Shown here in pieces: positions 1 through 8,501 of a DNA stretch of 13,547 nucleotides. This DNA is from an uncultured Alphaproteobacteria bacterium. GTDB taxonomy: Bacteria > Pseudomonadota > Alphaproteobacteria > HIMB59. The stretch lies in contig CACPCY010000016.1 of NCBI GenBank assembly GCA_902632575.1, positions 1 to 13,547 on the forward strand. Direction: 5' to 3'. Numbering within the stretch: position 1 is the first letter of the stretch; every line of letters starts with the position of its first letter. Below the pieces are notes generated by a model, which saw nothing but the letters and a program-made list of their open reading frames with translations, was not told the DNA's origin and searched no databases. A program made the position numbers and the translations under genes.

Positions 1-426
1 AAAAGGCAGATTTCATTTTCCTTAAATAACAACGAAAATAGACAACTATTAAAAATAACAAAAGAAGAAAAAATCTTAGAAAACTCTTTAGATAAAAATT
101 TCAAAAGTAAGTTGGATCATTTTAAATTTTATAAAGAGGAGTCTATTGATCAAAGTATGAATCAAGAAGAAGATTTTCATGAAACTAAATTAGCTCAGGA
201 ACTTTATAATGCAAAAACTAATCATAACAAATTATCAATAGATGAATCCTATGATCTTAATAAACTTATTAATCAATTAGGCGTCAAAGATAGAAATATT
301 TTAAAAGCTCGATATTTTGATTATAAAACACTAGCTAATATAGCAAAATCAAAAGGTATTTCAAAAGAAGCAGTAAGAAAAAATGAAGATCGAGCTATAA
401 AAAATTTAAAGCACTTGGTACAATAA
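1..426 (+). CDS. Sigma-70 family (RpoH/sigma-32-like) factor, C-terminal part; start lies left of window
   Basis: The reading frame is open from base 1 with no stop, so a TTG at 112 is not needed as a start and the gene is most likely 5'-truncated by the window edge (141 codons visible). The C-terminus looks like sigma region 4: a helix around INQLGVKDRNILKARYF, then a helix-turn-helix TLANIAKSKGISKEAVRKNE and a closing basic helix. This matches the pattern of RpoH-type factors (L..L..R...I...R, TL.ELA...G.S.E.VR..E..A). Region 4.2 would bind a promoter -35 element. The preceding stretch with YKEESIDQSMNQEED resembles a shortened region 3. Only 4 bases separate its stop from the TerB-like gene, so it looks like part of the defence operon rather than a separate unit. 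It could be a host rpoH that the operon sits behind, or a dedicated regulator or DNA-binding subunit; the missing N-terminus prevents a choice. Confidence 0.6.
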   Translation, partial: KRQISFSLNNNENRQLLKITKEEKILENSLDKNFKSKLDHFKFYKEESIDQSMNQEEDFHETKLAQELYNAKTNHNKLSIDESYDLNKLINQLGVKDRNILKARYFDYKTLANIAKSKGISKEAVRKNEDRAIKNLKHLVQ

Positions 427-430
427 AATT

Positions 431-805
431 ATGAGTAAAATAAATTATTATAAAAATAGTCCTGAGGCCATAATACGTCTGCTTTACGCTATGGCATATG
501 CCGACAAATTTATAAGCGATGAAGAAATTAAAATCATAACTGAGATAGAGAAAAGTTATGAAATTAATAAAAATACTTCAGCAACTATTATCTCAGAAAT
601 AAAAAATAATGATATTTCTGAAATTTTTAAAAGTTCAATTCAACTTATTGAGGAAGAAGAGCTTAGAAAAAAAATTCTTTCATGGTTAGGAGAGTTAGCC
701 ACATCTGATCATATACTTCACGAAAATGAATTATATTTTCTTCAAATTGTTGCTGAAAAATGGGGAATGTTTGTTCCCTCCTTGAGATCTGTAAATGAGA
801 AATAA
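431..805 (+). CDS. TerB-like small helical protein
   Basis: This 124-residue protein is predicted to be all-helical, with no signal peptide or membrane segment. Two similar acidic motifs suggest a TerB/DjlA-N-type fold: AYADKFISDEE (residues 22-32; D25, D30, E31, E32) and ATSDHILHENE (90-100; D93, E98, E100), each followed by a helix. In TerB proteins such D..I...E elements sit at the start of helices and are thought to bind metal. The ATG at 431 lies 4 bases after the sigma-like gene and has no clear Shine-Dalgarno sequence, which suggests coupling. Its 3' end overlaps the ATPase gene by 11 bases. TerB domains occur in tellurite/stress loci and in many conflict-system operons; a direct role in tellurite resistance is not implied. 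I infer an accessory or regulatory subunit of the downstream ATPase system. The family assignment rests on motif pattern only. Confidence 0.6.
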   Translation: MSKINYYKNSPEAIIRLLYAMAYADKFISDEEIKIITEIEKSYEINKNTSATIISEIKNNDISEIFKSSIQLIEEEELRKKILSWLGELATSDHILHENELYFLQIVAEKWGMFVPSLRSVNEK

Positions 806-2345
806 TAAAAAAGAATTAAATATAAATCATAAATCTAGTTGGGAATACGTTGTTGATGAACAGGATACGATAGATAATTTTAGAAACATTGGATATGACA
901 TAGAGGAGGCAATAGGAGATATTGTCGATAATTCAATTGACGCCGGTGCATCAAAAATATTCATAGAATACAGTTTTAGAAATGACAATAATCAAGGTTA
1001 TGTCGTTGTAATGGATGATGGTAGTGGAATGGATAGAGAAGAATTGACAAATGCTTTTAGTTATAAAAAAAATAAAGAAGCCGAGTCTAATAGATTAGGT
1101 TTTTTTGGGCTTGGTTTAAAAACATCCAGCTCTTCACAATGCGATAAGCTCTCAATCTTAACAAGAAAAAATAATGAACAAAAAGTTGTTGAAGGAACTA
1201 TTTACTTCAATAATAACGATAAAAAAATTCACTCAAAGTTTGATGATCCAAATAATTTATATTCTTTTTTTGATAATGACCCTTCAAAAAAAGATTTACC
1301 ATTTAACACAAATTCTGGAACAATTGTATTATGGTCAGAAATGACGGAAAGATTTGGAAGGACTATTCAGAGAAGAGATAATCCAACAAATTTTTCTAAT
1401 ATTAATTCTAGGATTAAAAACCATCTTGGGTTAATTTTCTATGAACTCATCAAAGAAAAAAAAATTGAAATCTATGTGGGTAGAAATAATTGGAATAACA
1501 CTCCTATTGAATATATTGACCCCTTTTTGGTAAATGAAAAAGATACAATTGAACTACCAAAAGATAATACTTACGTTGAAAGCCTCGATGGAAATATTGA
1601 AATAGAACCATATATTGTCCCGGATATAAGAAGTTTTCCTGAAGAAAAAAGAGATGAGTTAAGTAGTTATTATAGTTGGAACGAAATGCAAGGGATTTAT
1701 ATTTTTCGCAATAAAAGGCTGTTGAGTTATGCTAAATGGCATAATTTAAAGTATAAAAACCAAACAATTAAAGATAAATCAGAGAAGTTTAGAAATTTAA
1801 GAATTAAAATATCATTTAATAATTTAAAGAATTTGGAAAAATTAGATCTTACAATTAATAAAACTAAAATGAGTCTTCCAATTGAAGTATCTGAAAAATT
1901 ATCATTAAAATTAGATCATATTATCAAGGAATATTTTCGACACTCAAATATTGGAAAAATTAAAAAAGTTTATGTTTATAGAGGAAAAGACAAAAGTTTA
2001 TGGAAAAAAAACCATAATGAAAATTTAGAAATTGATAGATCTCACCCTTTAATTAAAGAGTTAAAAGGTAATGAAAAATTTAATAAAAAATTTAGTCAAT
2101 TATTATCAATGTTGAATCAACAACAAAAAGAACATAATTTAATAAATATTGTTTTAAAATTAAATGAACCAAATAACTCCAATGAAGATATTTTTATATC
2201 CCAAATGAAAGATCAAGTGAGACAACTAAAAGAGTCAAAAATTACAAATGAGGAAGATATAGTTGAAATATTATTAAGTATATTTTCTAGCAACTCTAAG
2301 ATTAATATAGATTTCATAAAAGAGAAGGTATTAAAAGATGACTAA
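795..2345 (+). CDS. GHKL (MutL/MORC-like) ATPase of a defence module
   Basis: A 516-residue cytosolic protein with an N-terminal Bergerat-fold ATPase. The N-box is AIGDIVDNSIDAGA (residues 39-52, Mg-binding N46). The G1 box is MDDGSGMD (73-80) and the G2 box/lid is GFFGLGLKT (102-110). An SGT element followed by IVLW comes near residue 175. A second alpha/beta (S5/transducer-like) domain has the basic loop INKTKMSLP near residues 354-362, where MutL/MORC-type enzymes place the lysine that contacts the ATP gamma phosphate. The C-terminal third is lysine/asparagine-rich and helical. Such ATPases dimerise on ATP binding and act as DNA clamps. At the position of the usual general-base Glu (four before N46) there is Asp (D42). 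The ATG at 795 is the only reasonable start before the N-box and overlaps the TerB gene by 11 bases; a weak GAG lies 8 bases upstream. This is the first gene of the ATPase-Z1-nuclease-AIPR core. Confidence 0.88.
   Translation: MRNNKKELNINHKSSWEYVVDEQDTIDNFRNIGYDIEEAIGDIVDNSIDAGASKIFIEYSFRNDNNQGYVVVMDDGSGMDREELTNAFSYKKNKEAESNRLGFFGLGLKTSSSSQCDKLSILTRKNNEQKVVEGTIYFNNNDKKIHSKFDDPNNLYSFFDNDPSKKDLPFNTNSGTIVLWSEMTERFGRTIQRRDNPTNFSNINSRIKNHLGLIFYELIKEKKIEIYVGRNNWNNTPIEYIDPFLVNEKDTIELPKDNTYVESLDGNIEIEPYIVPDIRSFPEEKRDELSSYYSWNEMQGIYIFRNKRLLSYAKWHNLKYKNQTIKDKSEKFRNLRIKISFNNLKNLEKLDLTINKTKMSLPIEVSEKLSLKLDHIIKEYFRHSNIGKIKKVYVYRGKDKSLWKKNHNENLEIDRSHPLIKELKGNEKFNKKFSQLLSMLNQQQKEHNLINIVLKLNEPNNSNEDIFISQMKDQVRQLKESKITNEEDIVEILLSIFSSNSKINIDFIKEKVLKDD
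2324..2328 (+). promoter_or_regulatory. Shine-Dalgarno sequence for the Z1 gene
   Basis: GAAGG lies inside the end of the ATPase gene, 9 bases before the ATG at 2338. It is the only clear ribosome binding site among the overlapping junctions of the defence operon, and it supports the 2338 start. Its presence suggests that the Z1 protein can be translated independently as well as by coupling. Confidence 0.6.
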
Positions 2346-5300
2346 TTTAAGCCCTTATGAAAATATTAGGTCAATGTGTATTGATACTATCAAAACAAAT
2401 ATGCAGGTTGATGGTAGAAAAAATCTAATACAAGGTGAAATAGAAGAATATGTATCTGGTGTACTAAATCTAAACCCTACTTATAGAAAAATTTTTGATG
2501 AAGAGAGCTTAGTAAATGATTTGAAAATGTCTTTTAATATTAAAACAGTTCATAAGCAGATAATACTATCTAATAATGAAGATAAAGTTCAGTGGTATAC
2601 TAACGAGAGAAAGAAAAATGATCGATCTGTTGGTTTCTGGAAAAGGTATGAAACCTTCTCGAGAAAGAAAATTCCTGGCCTCTTTGCACAACAACTTGAT
2701 GACTGCACAGATCAAGTAATGGAAAATATAGAAGATCCTAAAAAAATGGGCAAATGGGATATAAGAGGTCTTGTTATGGGATCAGTACAATCAGGAAAAA
2801 CATCACAAATTGTAGGAGTTGTGAATAAAGCCTTAGATGCCGGATATAATTTCATCGTTGTGTTGACTGGCATGACTAATGATTTGAGAAGTCAAACTCA
2901 ATCTAGGATAGACGAGGGTGTTTTAGGTATTGAGACATATAACGAGCACGGTCATGCTGAACAATTAATTGGTGTGGGTAACATCGACACGGTTCAATTC
3001 CAACCAGAGTCATTTACCAATAGTTCAAGCTCAGGTGATTTTTCTAAAAAAATTTATAGACATGTGCAGCTTGACCCCGATGGCAGAGCTCCAAGAATTT
3101 TAGTCATGAAAAAAACTAAAAGCGTTCTCAAGTTATTAATTAAAAAGTTTGGCGATCTTACTGAAAATTTTGATCAAGATAAAATATCTCACTTTCCGAT
3201 TATGGTAATTGATGATGAGTGCGATCAAGCTTCAGTAGATACAAAAAAAGATGAAGAGCAATTATCAGCTATTAATGAAACTATCAGAGAACTTCTGAAT
3301 ATATTTGAAAGAAAGGTTTATATTGGATACACAGCAACTCCTTATGCGAATGCTGCTATTAATCATTTAGCAATGCATAGAGATTTCGAAATAGATCTTT
3401 ATCCTAAAGATTTTATTTTCCAACTTCCTATTAATTCTGATTATGTTGGATTAAACAGACTTTTTCCTGAGATAATCATCGATGATGATGGAAATGAAAT
3501 AGACTCTAAAGTTAATTTCCACTCAGCTCTTAGAACTATAACTGATTATGTAGACGATTATAAAAGATTTAAAGATAGAGAGTATGAGAGAAATATAGAT
3601 ATCACAGGCTGGATGCCTCCAGCACATAAAAGCAACAATGTACCTAAATTTAAGGGTAAAAAAGTCATTCCTCCTTCTTTAGAAGAAGCTATTATATATT
3701 TTAGTCTATCATGTTGTGTAAAGAGAATTAGAAATAAAGAGTCGCTTAAACATAATTCAATGATGATACATGCAACTCGTTTTAACGATGTTCAATCAGA
3801 AATAGTAGTACAAGTTGATGATTTTTTACAAAAATTAAAAAGCACACAATATGGTTGGATAGACGAAATTGAGTCAAAAATCAAAAAAGTTTGGGATGAT
3901 TTATTTGTAGGAAAGTTAAATAATTCATATAACCCAAAGGATAAAGATATAATTTGGGCTGACATTAGAGGGGTATATGGAGATCAAATATCTTTGATCA
4001 GGGTTCAAGAAATAAACAATAAAACTAGAGATATTCTTGATTATCGAGGTTATAAGAAAGATGGGAAACATGTAATTGCCATTGGCGGAAATAGATTGTC
4101 GAGAGGTTTAACCTTAGAAGGATTGAACGTAAGTTATTATCTTCGTTCAGCTAGAACTAGCGCAGTAGCAACAGCTACACAAATGGGAAGATGGTTTGGT
4201 TATAGAAATTCCTATGATGATGTATGTAAAATATATATGCCTGAGAGCACAATTTATCTATTCCAAAAATTATACGAAACAGAGAGGCATTTTAGAGCAG
4301 AAATAGAACTTATGAATAAATTAGGTAAAACCCCTCTTGATTTTGGCCTCAATTTTTTATCTTTTGATGGAATAAAATTAGACAGTCCTGCAAAAATGAG
4401 ACATGTAGTAAAATACTCACAAAATATAGACCAGTCAGGAAAAATTAAACAAGTCACATCAGTTATTCCAAATAAAAATTCTGATAATCTTAGTAAAACT
4501 GAAAACTTTTTAAATTCCTTAGGTTATCCAAATTTTGTTGGTCCTGGAATAGGAAACGAAGCAACAAAGAAATACAATCCTAATAAATCTAAAAATCAAT
4601 ATACAGACCTAGGTAGCTATATTTGGAAAAACATAGATGGCAAAAAAGTAAGTGAATTTATTAAATTAAAGAATTTTATTATCCCAACTCATGAACTTTA
4701 TAATAATGATGGTGATCTTGTCTCGGAATATATTGATCTAATGATGAATTATGATGAGTTAAAAGAGTGGACAGTGGTTTTACGAAGTAAAATTAAAGGA
4801 AATCTTAAAAGTATAATTTCAGGATACCATGTAAATATTGCAAAAAGAAAAGCTAGAAATAAAAATTATAATCGTGAAGAGTCTCTTAAGGGTTGGCAAG
4901 GTGATGTAGATGATTTTTATAAGAGCTATGAAGAAAAATTTTATAAGATTGGAGCAACAAATGACCCTGGAGTAGAAAGCTACGATTTAGATAAAACACA
5001 ATTAAAAGAAAAAGATGAATTTGAGGAGAAATTTAAAATATATGATGAAGATGACAATGAATTTGTCAAAAATTATAAAAAGGGGCAAATTGCAAGACAT
5101 ATTAGAAAACCAAATAATGGATTGTTAATTCTTTATCCTTTCTATCCAAATGATGAGGTAAATAAAATAATTGATAAGCCATATATTGCTTGGTCAGTGA
5201 GTTTCCCATTTAGAGAGTCTAGACCTGGTAATAAACTTAACAGAGAAATATCACTTAATACTGTCAAACAAGAGGAAATAAGAAAAAGAGAGGAAGAGGC

Positions 5301-5397
5301 ACTAAAGAAAATTGATAAAAATGAGGTAGATGTTTCTGATATAGGTGGCCATATACCTGAAGATAAAAATGATTTTAGCGAATTTGTAGATGTTTAA
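2338..5397 (+). CDS. Z1 domain superfamily II helicase-like ATPase
   Basis: A 1019-residue protein with all the landmarks of the Z1 family (PF10593 type), an SF2 helicase relative. Walker A is GSVQSGKT (148-155). The Walker B/DExx-like motif is VIDDECDQAS (290-299). The motif III equivalent is GYTATPYAN (330-338). A motif V-like segment is GGNRLSRGLTLEG (583-595), and the motif VI arginine finger is QMGRWFGYR (615-623). The N-terminal about 140 residues and the C-terminal about 350 residues lack motifs I recognise; the tail is charged, with acid-rich stretches. The likely role is an ATP-driven DNA translocase or remodelling motor that works with the GHKL ATPase and the nuclease. It overlaps the ATPase gene by 8 bases and the nuclease gene by 8 bases. 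All catalytic motifs are intact, so the system looks functional. No RNA or DNA target can be inferred from sequence. Confidence 0.92.
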   Translation: MTNLSPYENIRSMCIDTIKTNMQVDGRKNLIQGEIEEYVSGVLNLNPTYRKIFDEESLVNDLKMSFNIKTVHKQIILSNNEDKVQWYTNERKKNDRSVGFWKRYETFSRKKIPGLFAQQLDDCTDQVMENIEDPKKMGKWDIRGLVMGSVQSGKTSQIVGVVNKALDAGYNFIVVLTGMTNDLRSQTQSRIDEGVLGIETYNEHGHAEQLIGVGNIDTVQFQPESFTNSSSSGDFSKKIYRHVQLDPDGRAPRILVMKKTKSVLKLLIKKFGDLTENFDQDKISHFPIMVIDDECDQASVDTKKDEEQLSAINETIRELLNIFERKVYIGYTATPYANAAINHLAMHRDFEIDLYPKDFIFQLPINSDYVGLNRLFPEIIIDDDGNEIDSKVNFHSALRTITDYVDDYKRFKDREYERNIDITGWMPPAHKSNNVPKFKGKKVIPPSLEEAIIYFSLSCCVKRIRNKESLKHNSMMIHATRFNDVQSEIVVQVDDFLQKLKSTQYGWIDEIESKIKKVWDDLFVGKLNNSYNPKDKDIIWADIRGVYGDQISLIRVQEINNKTRDILDYRGYKKDGKHVIAIGGNRLSRGLTLEGLNVSYYLRSARTSAVATATQMGRWFGYRNSYDDVCKIYMPESTIYLFQKLYETERHFRAEIELMNKLGKTPLDFGLNFLSFDGIKLDSPAKMRHVVKYSQNIDQSGKIKQVTSVIPNKNSDNLSKTENFLNSLGYPNFVGPGIGNEATKKYNPNKSKNQYTDLGSYIWKNIDGKKVSEFIKLKNFIIPTHELYNNDGDLVSEYIDLMMNYDELKEWTVVLRSKIKGNLKSIISGYHVNIAKRKARNKNYNREESLKGWQGDVDDFYKSYEEKFYKIGATNDPGVESYDLDKTQLKEKDEFEEKFKIYDEDDNEFVKNYKKGQIARHIRKPNNGLLILYPFYPNDEVNKIIDKPYIAWSVSFPFRESRPGNKLNREISLNTVKQEEIRKREEEALKKIDKNEVDVSDIGGHIPEDKNDFSEFVDV

Positions 5398-6391
5398 CAA
5401 AAAAGAAGATTTAAACGATATATGGAAAAGTTTATTGAGCAATGACGGCGAAGGAGAATTTCACGTTGAGCGTACAATTAATATCAATCCTCTTGAAATT
5501 AAATTACGAATACTAAAACCATTAGATAAATATTCAATTATTATATCTGATGATTCTGGATACAACTCCAATGATATATTGACTAAAAATAAATACTTTA
5601 AGGTATCCCAAAAAGAAGAGGGTGGAAAAAGAGCTTTAATTGTAGAATTAAACGATAATTTTTTTTCTAATGAATTTATCTTATTCTCTAAAATTATATT
5701 AGAAATATCTCAAAAATCCTCTACAGCAAGTGATGCTATTTCAACTATTGCAAAAAAATTAAAAGATTTCGAAAAGTTTATTTCATCTCCAACAAAAAGA
5801 TTTAACTTTGAAAAAAGAATGGGGTTGGTAGGCGAGCTTTATTTTATGGAAGATTTTTTATTAAAAATTATTAGTGAGGAAGAATGTATAGCCTCTTGGA
5901 AAGGACCTCTTAATTCATCACATGACTTTATATTTAACAATTTTCGTTTTGAAGTAAAATCTTCATCCAATGATAATAACTCTGTCAAAATAAACTCTTT
6001 AAATCAATTAGATCCAAATGAAAAAAATCTATTTATGGTTAGAAATCATATCTCAGAAAATAATACCATTGGAAGCACTATTGGTGAGATGATTAAATCA
6101 ATTGATGAAAAAATAAGCAAAATAAGTAACGATCTGTTATTGCAATTTCACTCTTTGGTTAGAAGTTATGGTTATGCGATAGAGGAAGAAAAAGAGTTTT
6201 CAAGCTTTAAATATATCTTATCTGGAAGGGATTTTTATGAAATTAACGATAATTTTCCATCAATTCATAAGGAAAATGCTCCCGCTGGGGTGATACATGC
6301 AAATTATGATTTAGATTTAAATATGTGTTCGAATTGGATTATTAGTGAAATGGATGTCATAAAAATTACTGCTAACAATGGGGTCAATTAA
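5390..6391 (+). CDS. PD-(D/E)XK nuclease-fold protein, DUF4420 type
   Basis: A 333-residue protein that fits the PD-(D/E)XK motif family commonly found directly after Z1 genes. The central signature is MGLVGELYF (144-152, E149 on the first helix). It is followed by W170-K-G-P173, then HDF (178-180, D179) and FEVKSS (187-192, E188 and K190), giving an E...D...ExK active site typical of restriction-type nucleases. The N-terminal about 130 residues are a beta-rich region preceding the nuclease core; the C-terminal about 130 residues are of unknown function. It probably makes the DNA cut in the system and depends on the Z1 motor for access. The ATG at 5390 overlaps the Z1 gene by 8 bases with no Shine-Dalgarno sequence, so translation likely depends on ribosomes finishing Z1. 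Length is normal for the family and nothing appears broken. Confidence 0.85.
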   Translation: MFNKKEDLNDIWKSLLSNDGEGEFHVERTININPLEIKLRILKPLDKYSIIISDDSGYNSNDILTKNKYFKVSQKEEGGKRALIVELNDNFFSNEFILFSKIILEISQKSSTASDAISTIAKKLKDFEKFISSPTKRFNFEKRMGLVGELYFMEDFLLKIISEEECIASWKGPLNSSHDFIFNNFRFEVKSSSNDNNSVKINSLNQLDPNEKNLFMVRNHISENNTIGSTIGEMIKSIDEKISKISNDLLLQFHSLVRSYGYAIEEEKEFSSFKYILSGRDFYEINDNFPSIHKENAPAGVIHANYDLDLNMCSNWIISEMDVIKITANNGVN

Positions 6392-8423
6392 AGAATTTTA
6401 TTCTAGTATTATAAACGAAGTCCTCTCATTAGAGACCTCAAAAAATCTCAGAAAAAGAGATGCGTTTTTAACAATTACCACATCTTTACTTGAGGATGTT
6501 GGTATCTTGGATGATTTTAGAGATTGTTATTTATCAAAAGAATTAGAGGATTATCATATCCAGCTCGATGGATATTCAATTAGCGAAAGTGAGGTTGATA
6601 ATTCAAAAAAATTAGATCTTATAATTAGCTCTTATCATGAAAGTACAAGTATTGAAAAAATTAGTAAAGAATTTATTAAAAAAGAGTTTGACTCAGTTTT
6701 AAATGGTTTACCAATAATTTTGAAAACCAGTGTAGCCGCTGTAAAACCATCTGAATTTAATGATTTAAGAGCTTGTCTTAAAAATAAAAATCTATCTCGA
6801 ATAAAAATTCATTTTTTAACTAATAAAATATTTAATGACCCAACAAGATTTCAAAAAAAGCAAGATCCAAATTTTAATTCTGAAATTCATTTTGAATGTT
6901 GGGATATTAAAAAACTTTACGACTTAGAAGAAACGGATAGCGCTTCTTCAGGTGTAGAAATTGACTTTTTAACAGAATTTCCTGGATATCCTATTCAATG
7001 TTTAGATACTTCTACTTCAAATGAAATTAAAACTTACGTGTCTGCATTACCTGGTGTTGTTTTAGGGCAAATATTTGCAGAGTATGGAAATTCACTTCTA
7101 GATAGTAACATCAGAGCATTTTTACAATTTCAAGGGAAGGTAAATAAAGGAATTAAATCTACAATTGAAAACGAACCACACTTATTTTCATCCTTTAATA
7201 ATGGAATATCAGTTACTGCAAGTTCCATTATTTTTGAAAAAAGAGATGGCAATTTATTTTTAAAAAAAATTACAGGATTACAAGTTGTTAACGGAGGTCA
7301 AACCTCATCTTCCATAAGTTATCTTTATGCTAATGGTGGATATGACAAGCTAAAAAAGGTATATGTTCCAACAAAATTCAATGTTGTCGAAGATAAAAAG
7401 AAAGAAAGAGATCTTGTTGAGAGAGTAACACTTTATTCTAACACTCAAAATAAGATGCAAGATGCAGATTTTTCATCACGCCATCCATTTTTCATAGAGC
7501 TAGAAAACTTATCTAAAATTACTTCTTATAGCTCAAGTAGTTTTTGGTATTTTGAAAGGCTAAGAGGGTCTTACAATAGTGCTAAAAGATCTCTTGCAAA
7601 TGATAGAAATAATTTAAAAAGATTCCAGTCTAAATTTCCTCAAGCTGACAAATTTACAAAAGAGGATTTAGCAAAAGTTTATATGGCTTATAAAGGCTTC
7701 CCTTATATCTCAAGTTTGGGAAGGCAGAAGTGTACAAATGTTTTTATTAACCAGGCAACAATGCTACACAAAGAGAAACAACTTAATAAAGAATTTTATA
7801 AGTTTCTAATTTCACTTTTAATCATTTATAGAATTACAGATAAGGCTCTCAAAAATGAAATAAAATCATTCAAAGCAAATATTTTAAATTTAACTATTGC
7901 ATACTTATTTTATCACACAAAACAACGCGTCGATTATAATTATATTTGGACCAACCAAGAACTTTCAGATGTTTTTTTATCAACCCTTATTATTTGGTCC
8001 AAGAAAATTGAAAAAGCTCTAGTTAAAACATCTCAAGGTAGGATGATTAGTGAATGGTCAAAAAAAATTGACTCTTGGAAAGAGATTAAAAAATTATCAT
8101 TAGGATACCCTCATGGCGTACCTAGGGAGATTAAAATCAGAGACAATAGTCAAAATTATAAGACAATAAAGCAAATATCTCACTCTAAAGATCTATTTAA
8201 TCAGTTAAAACTTTATACAACTAAAGAATTTCAAGAGACTTTATTTTGGGGCAAAAACAATAATAAATTTACTCAGGAAGAGCTAAGTGCCATGGTATTA
8301 TTTATAAATGGTTCATCGATTGAAAAATGGAATTTTTCCCCAACTGTTGCAAGAATGGAAATGGCATTACAGTGTCTAGAAAAAGCAATCGAATCTAATA
8401 TTATTTCCTCAAAACACTTATAA
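6378..8423 (+). CDS. AIPR (abortive infection phage resistance) family protein
   Basis: A 681-residue protein of the AIPR family (PF10592 type). Hallmarks are FLQFQGKVNKGIKSTIENEP leading to FNNGISVTA (273-281), QVVNGGQTSS (302-311), and the YSNTQNK segment (353-359). The N-terminal about 210 residues are variable, and the C-terminal 180 residues hold no motif I recognise. AIPR proteins are named from lactococcal abortive-infection proteins and are recurrent partners of Z1 and GHKL ATPases; their biochemical activity is not settled, so no reaction is assigned. The ATG at 6378 lies 14 bases inside the nuclease gene and has no Shine-Dalgarno sequence, consistent with coupling. It is the last gene of the module, and a 78-base spacer follows before the fatty acid genes. 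The ORF is full length, with no frameshift. Confidence 0.9.
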   Translation: MGSIKEFYSSIINEVLSLETSKNLRKRDAFLTITTSLLEDVGILDDFRDCYLSKELEDYHIQLDGYSISESEVDNSKKLDLIISSYHESTSIEKISKEFIKKEFDSVLNGLPIILKTSVAAVKPSEFNDLRACLKNKNLSRIKIHFLTNKIFNDPTRFQKKQDPNFNSEIHFECWDIKKLYDLEETDSASSGVEIDFLTEFPGYPIQCLDTSTSNEIKTYVSALPGVVLGQIFAEYGNSLLDSNIRAFLQFQGKVNKGIKSTIENEPHLFSSFNNGISVTASSIIFEKRDGNLFLKKITGLQVVNGGQTSSSISYLYANGGYDKLKKVYVPTKFNVVEDKKKERDLVERVTLYSNTQNKMQDADFSSRHPFFIELENLSKITSYSSSSFWYFERLRGSYNSAKRSLANDRNNLKRFQSKFPQADKFTKEDLAKVYMAYKGFPYISSLGRQKCTNVFINQATMLHKEKQLNKEFYKFLISLLIIYRITDKALKNEIKSFKANILNLTIAYLFYHTKQRVDYNYIWTNQELSDVFLSTLIIWSKKIEKALVKTSQGRMISEWSKKIDSWKEIKKLSLGYPHGVPREIKIRDNSQNYKTIKQISHSKDLFNQLKLYTTKEFQETLFWGKNNNKFTQEELSAMVLFINGSSIEKWNFSPTVARMEMALQCLEKAIESNIISSKHL

Positions 8424-8501
8424 GTAATCAAAATGGAAAGAATATTGAAAATTATTTAGCTTCGGTTAAGAAAAGGATTTGCTATTATCTCGTGCTTTAT
8501 A
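8424..8501 (+). other. Spacer between defence operon and fatty acid genes
   Basis: This 78-base gap shows no strong hairpin followed by a T-run, so no intrinsic terminator is supported. A perfect TATAAT at 8498-8503 overlaps the start codon of the next gene, with no convincing -35 at the right distance. A small AAAAGG purine run at 8472-8477 is too far upstream of 8502 to be a normal ribosome binding site. Promoter function is possible but unproven, and read-through from the AIPR gene is equally possible. Confidence 0.4.

Noticed and set aside
112..426. Sigma-like gene starting at the TTG at 112
   Set aside because: The frame is open to base 1 and the upstream residues look like coding sequence continuing a sigma factor, so the TTG is probably internal.
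431..805. Tellurite resistance function for the TerB-like gene
   Set aside because: No other ter genes are present; TerB domains occur in many unrelated settings, and the linkage here is to a nuclease/ATPase module.
4254..4457. Minus-strand open frame inside the Z1 gene
   Set aside because: It lies opposite well-conserved Z1 coding sequence, has no ribosome binding site, and its product has no recognisable features.
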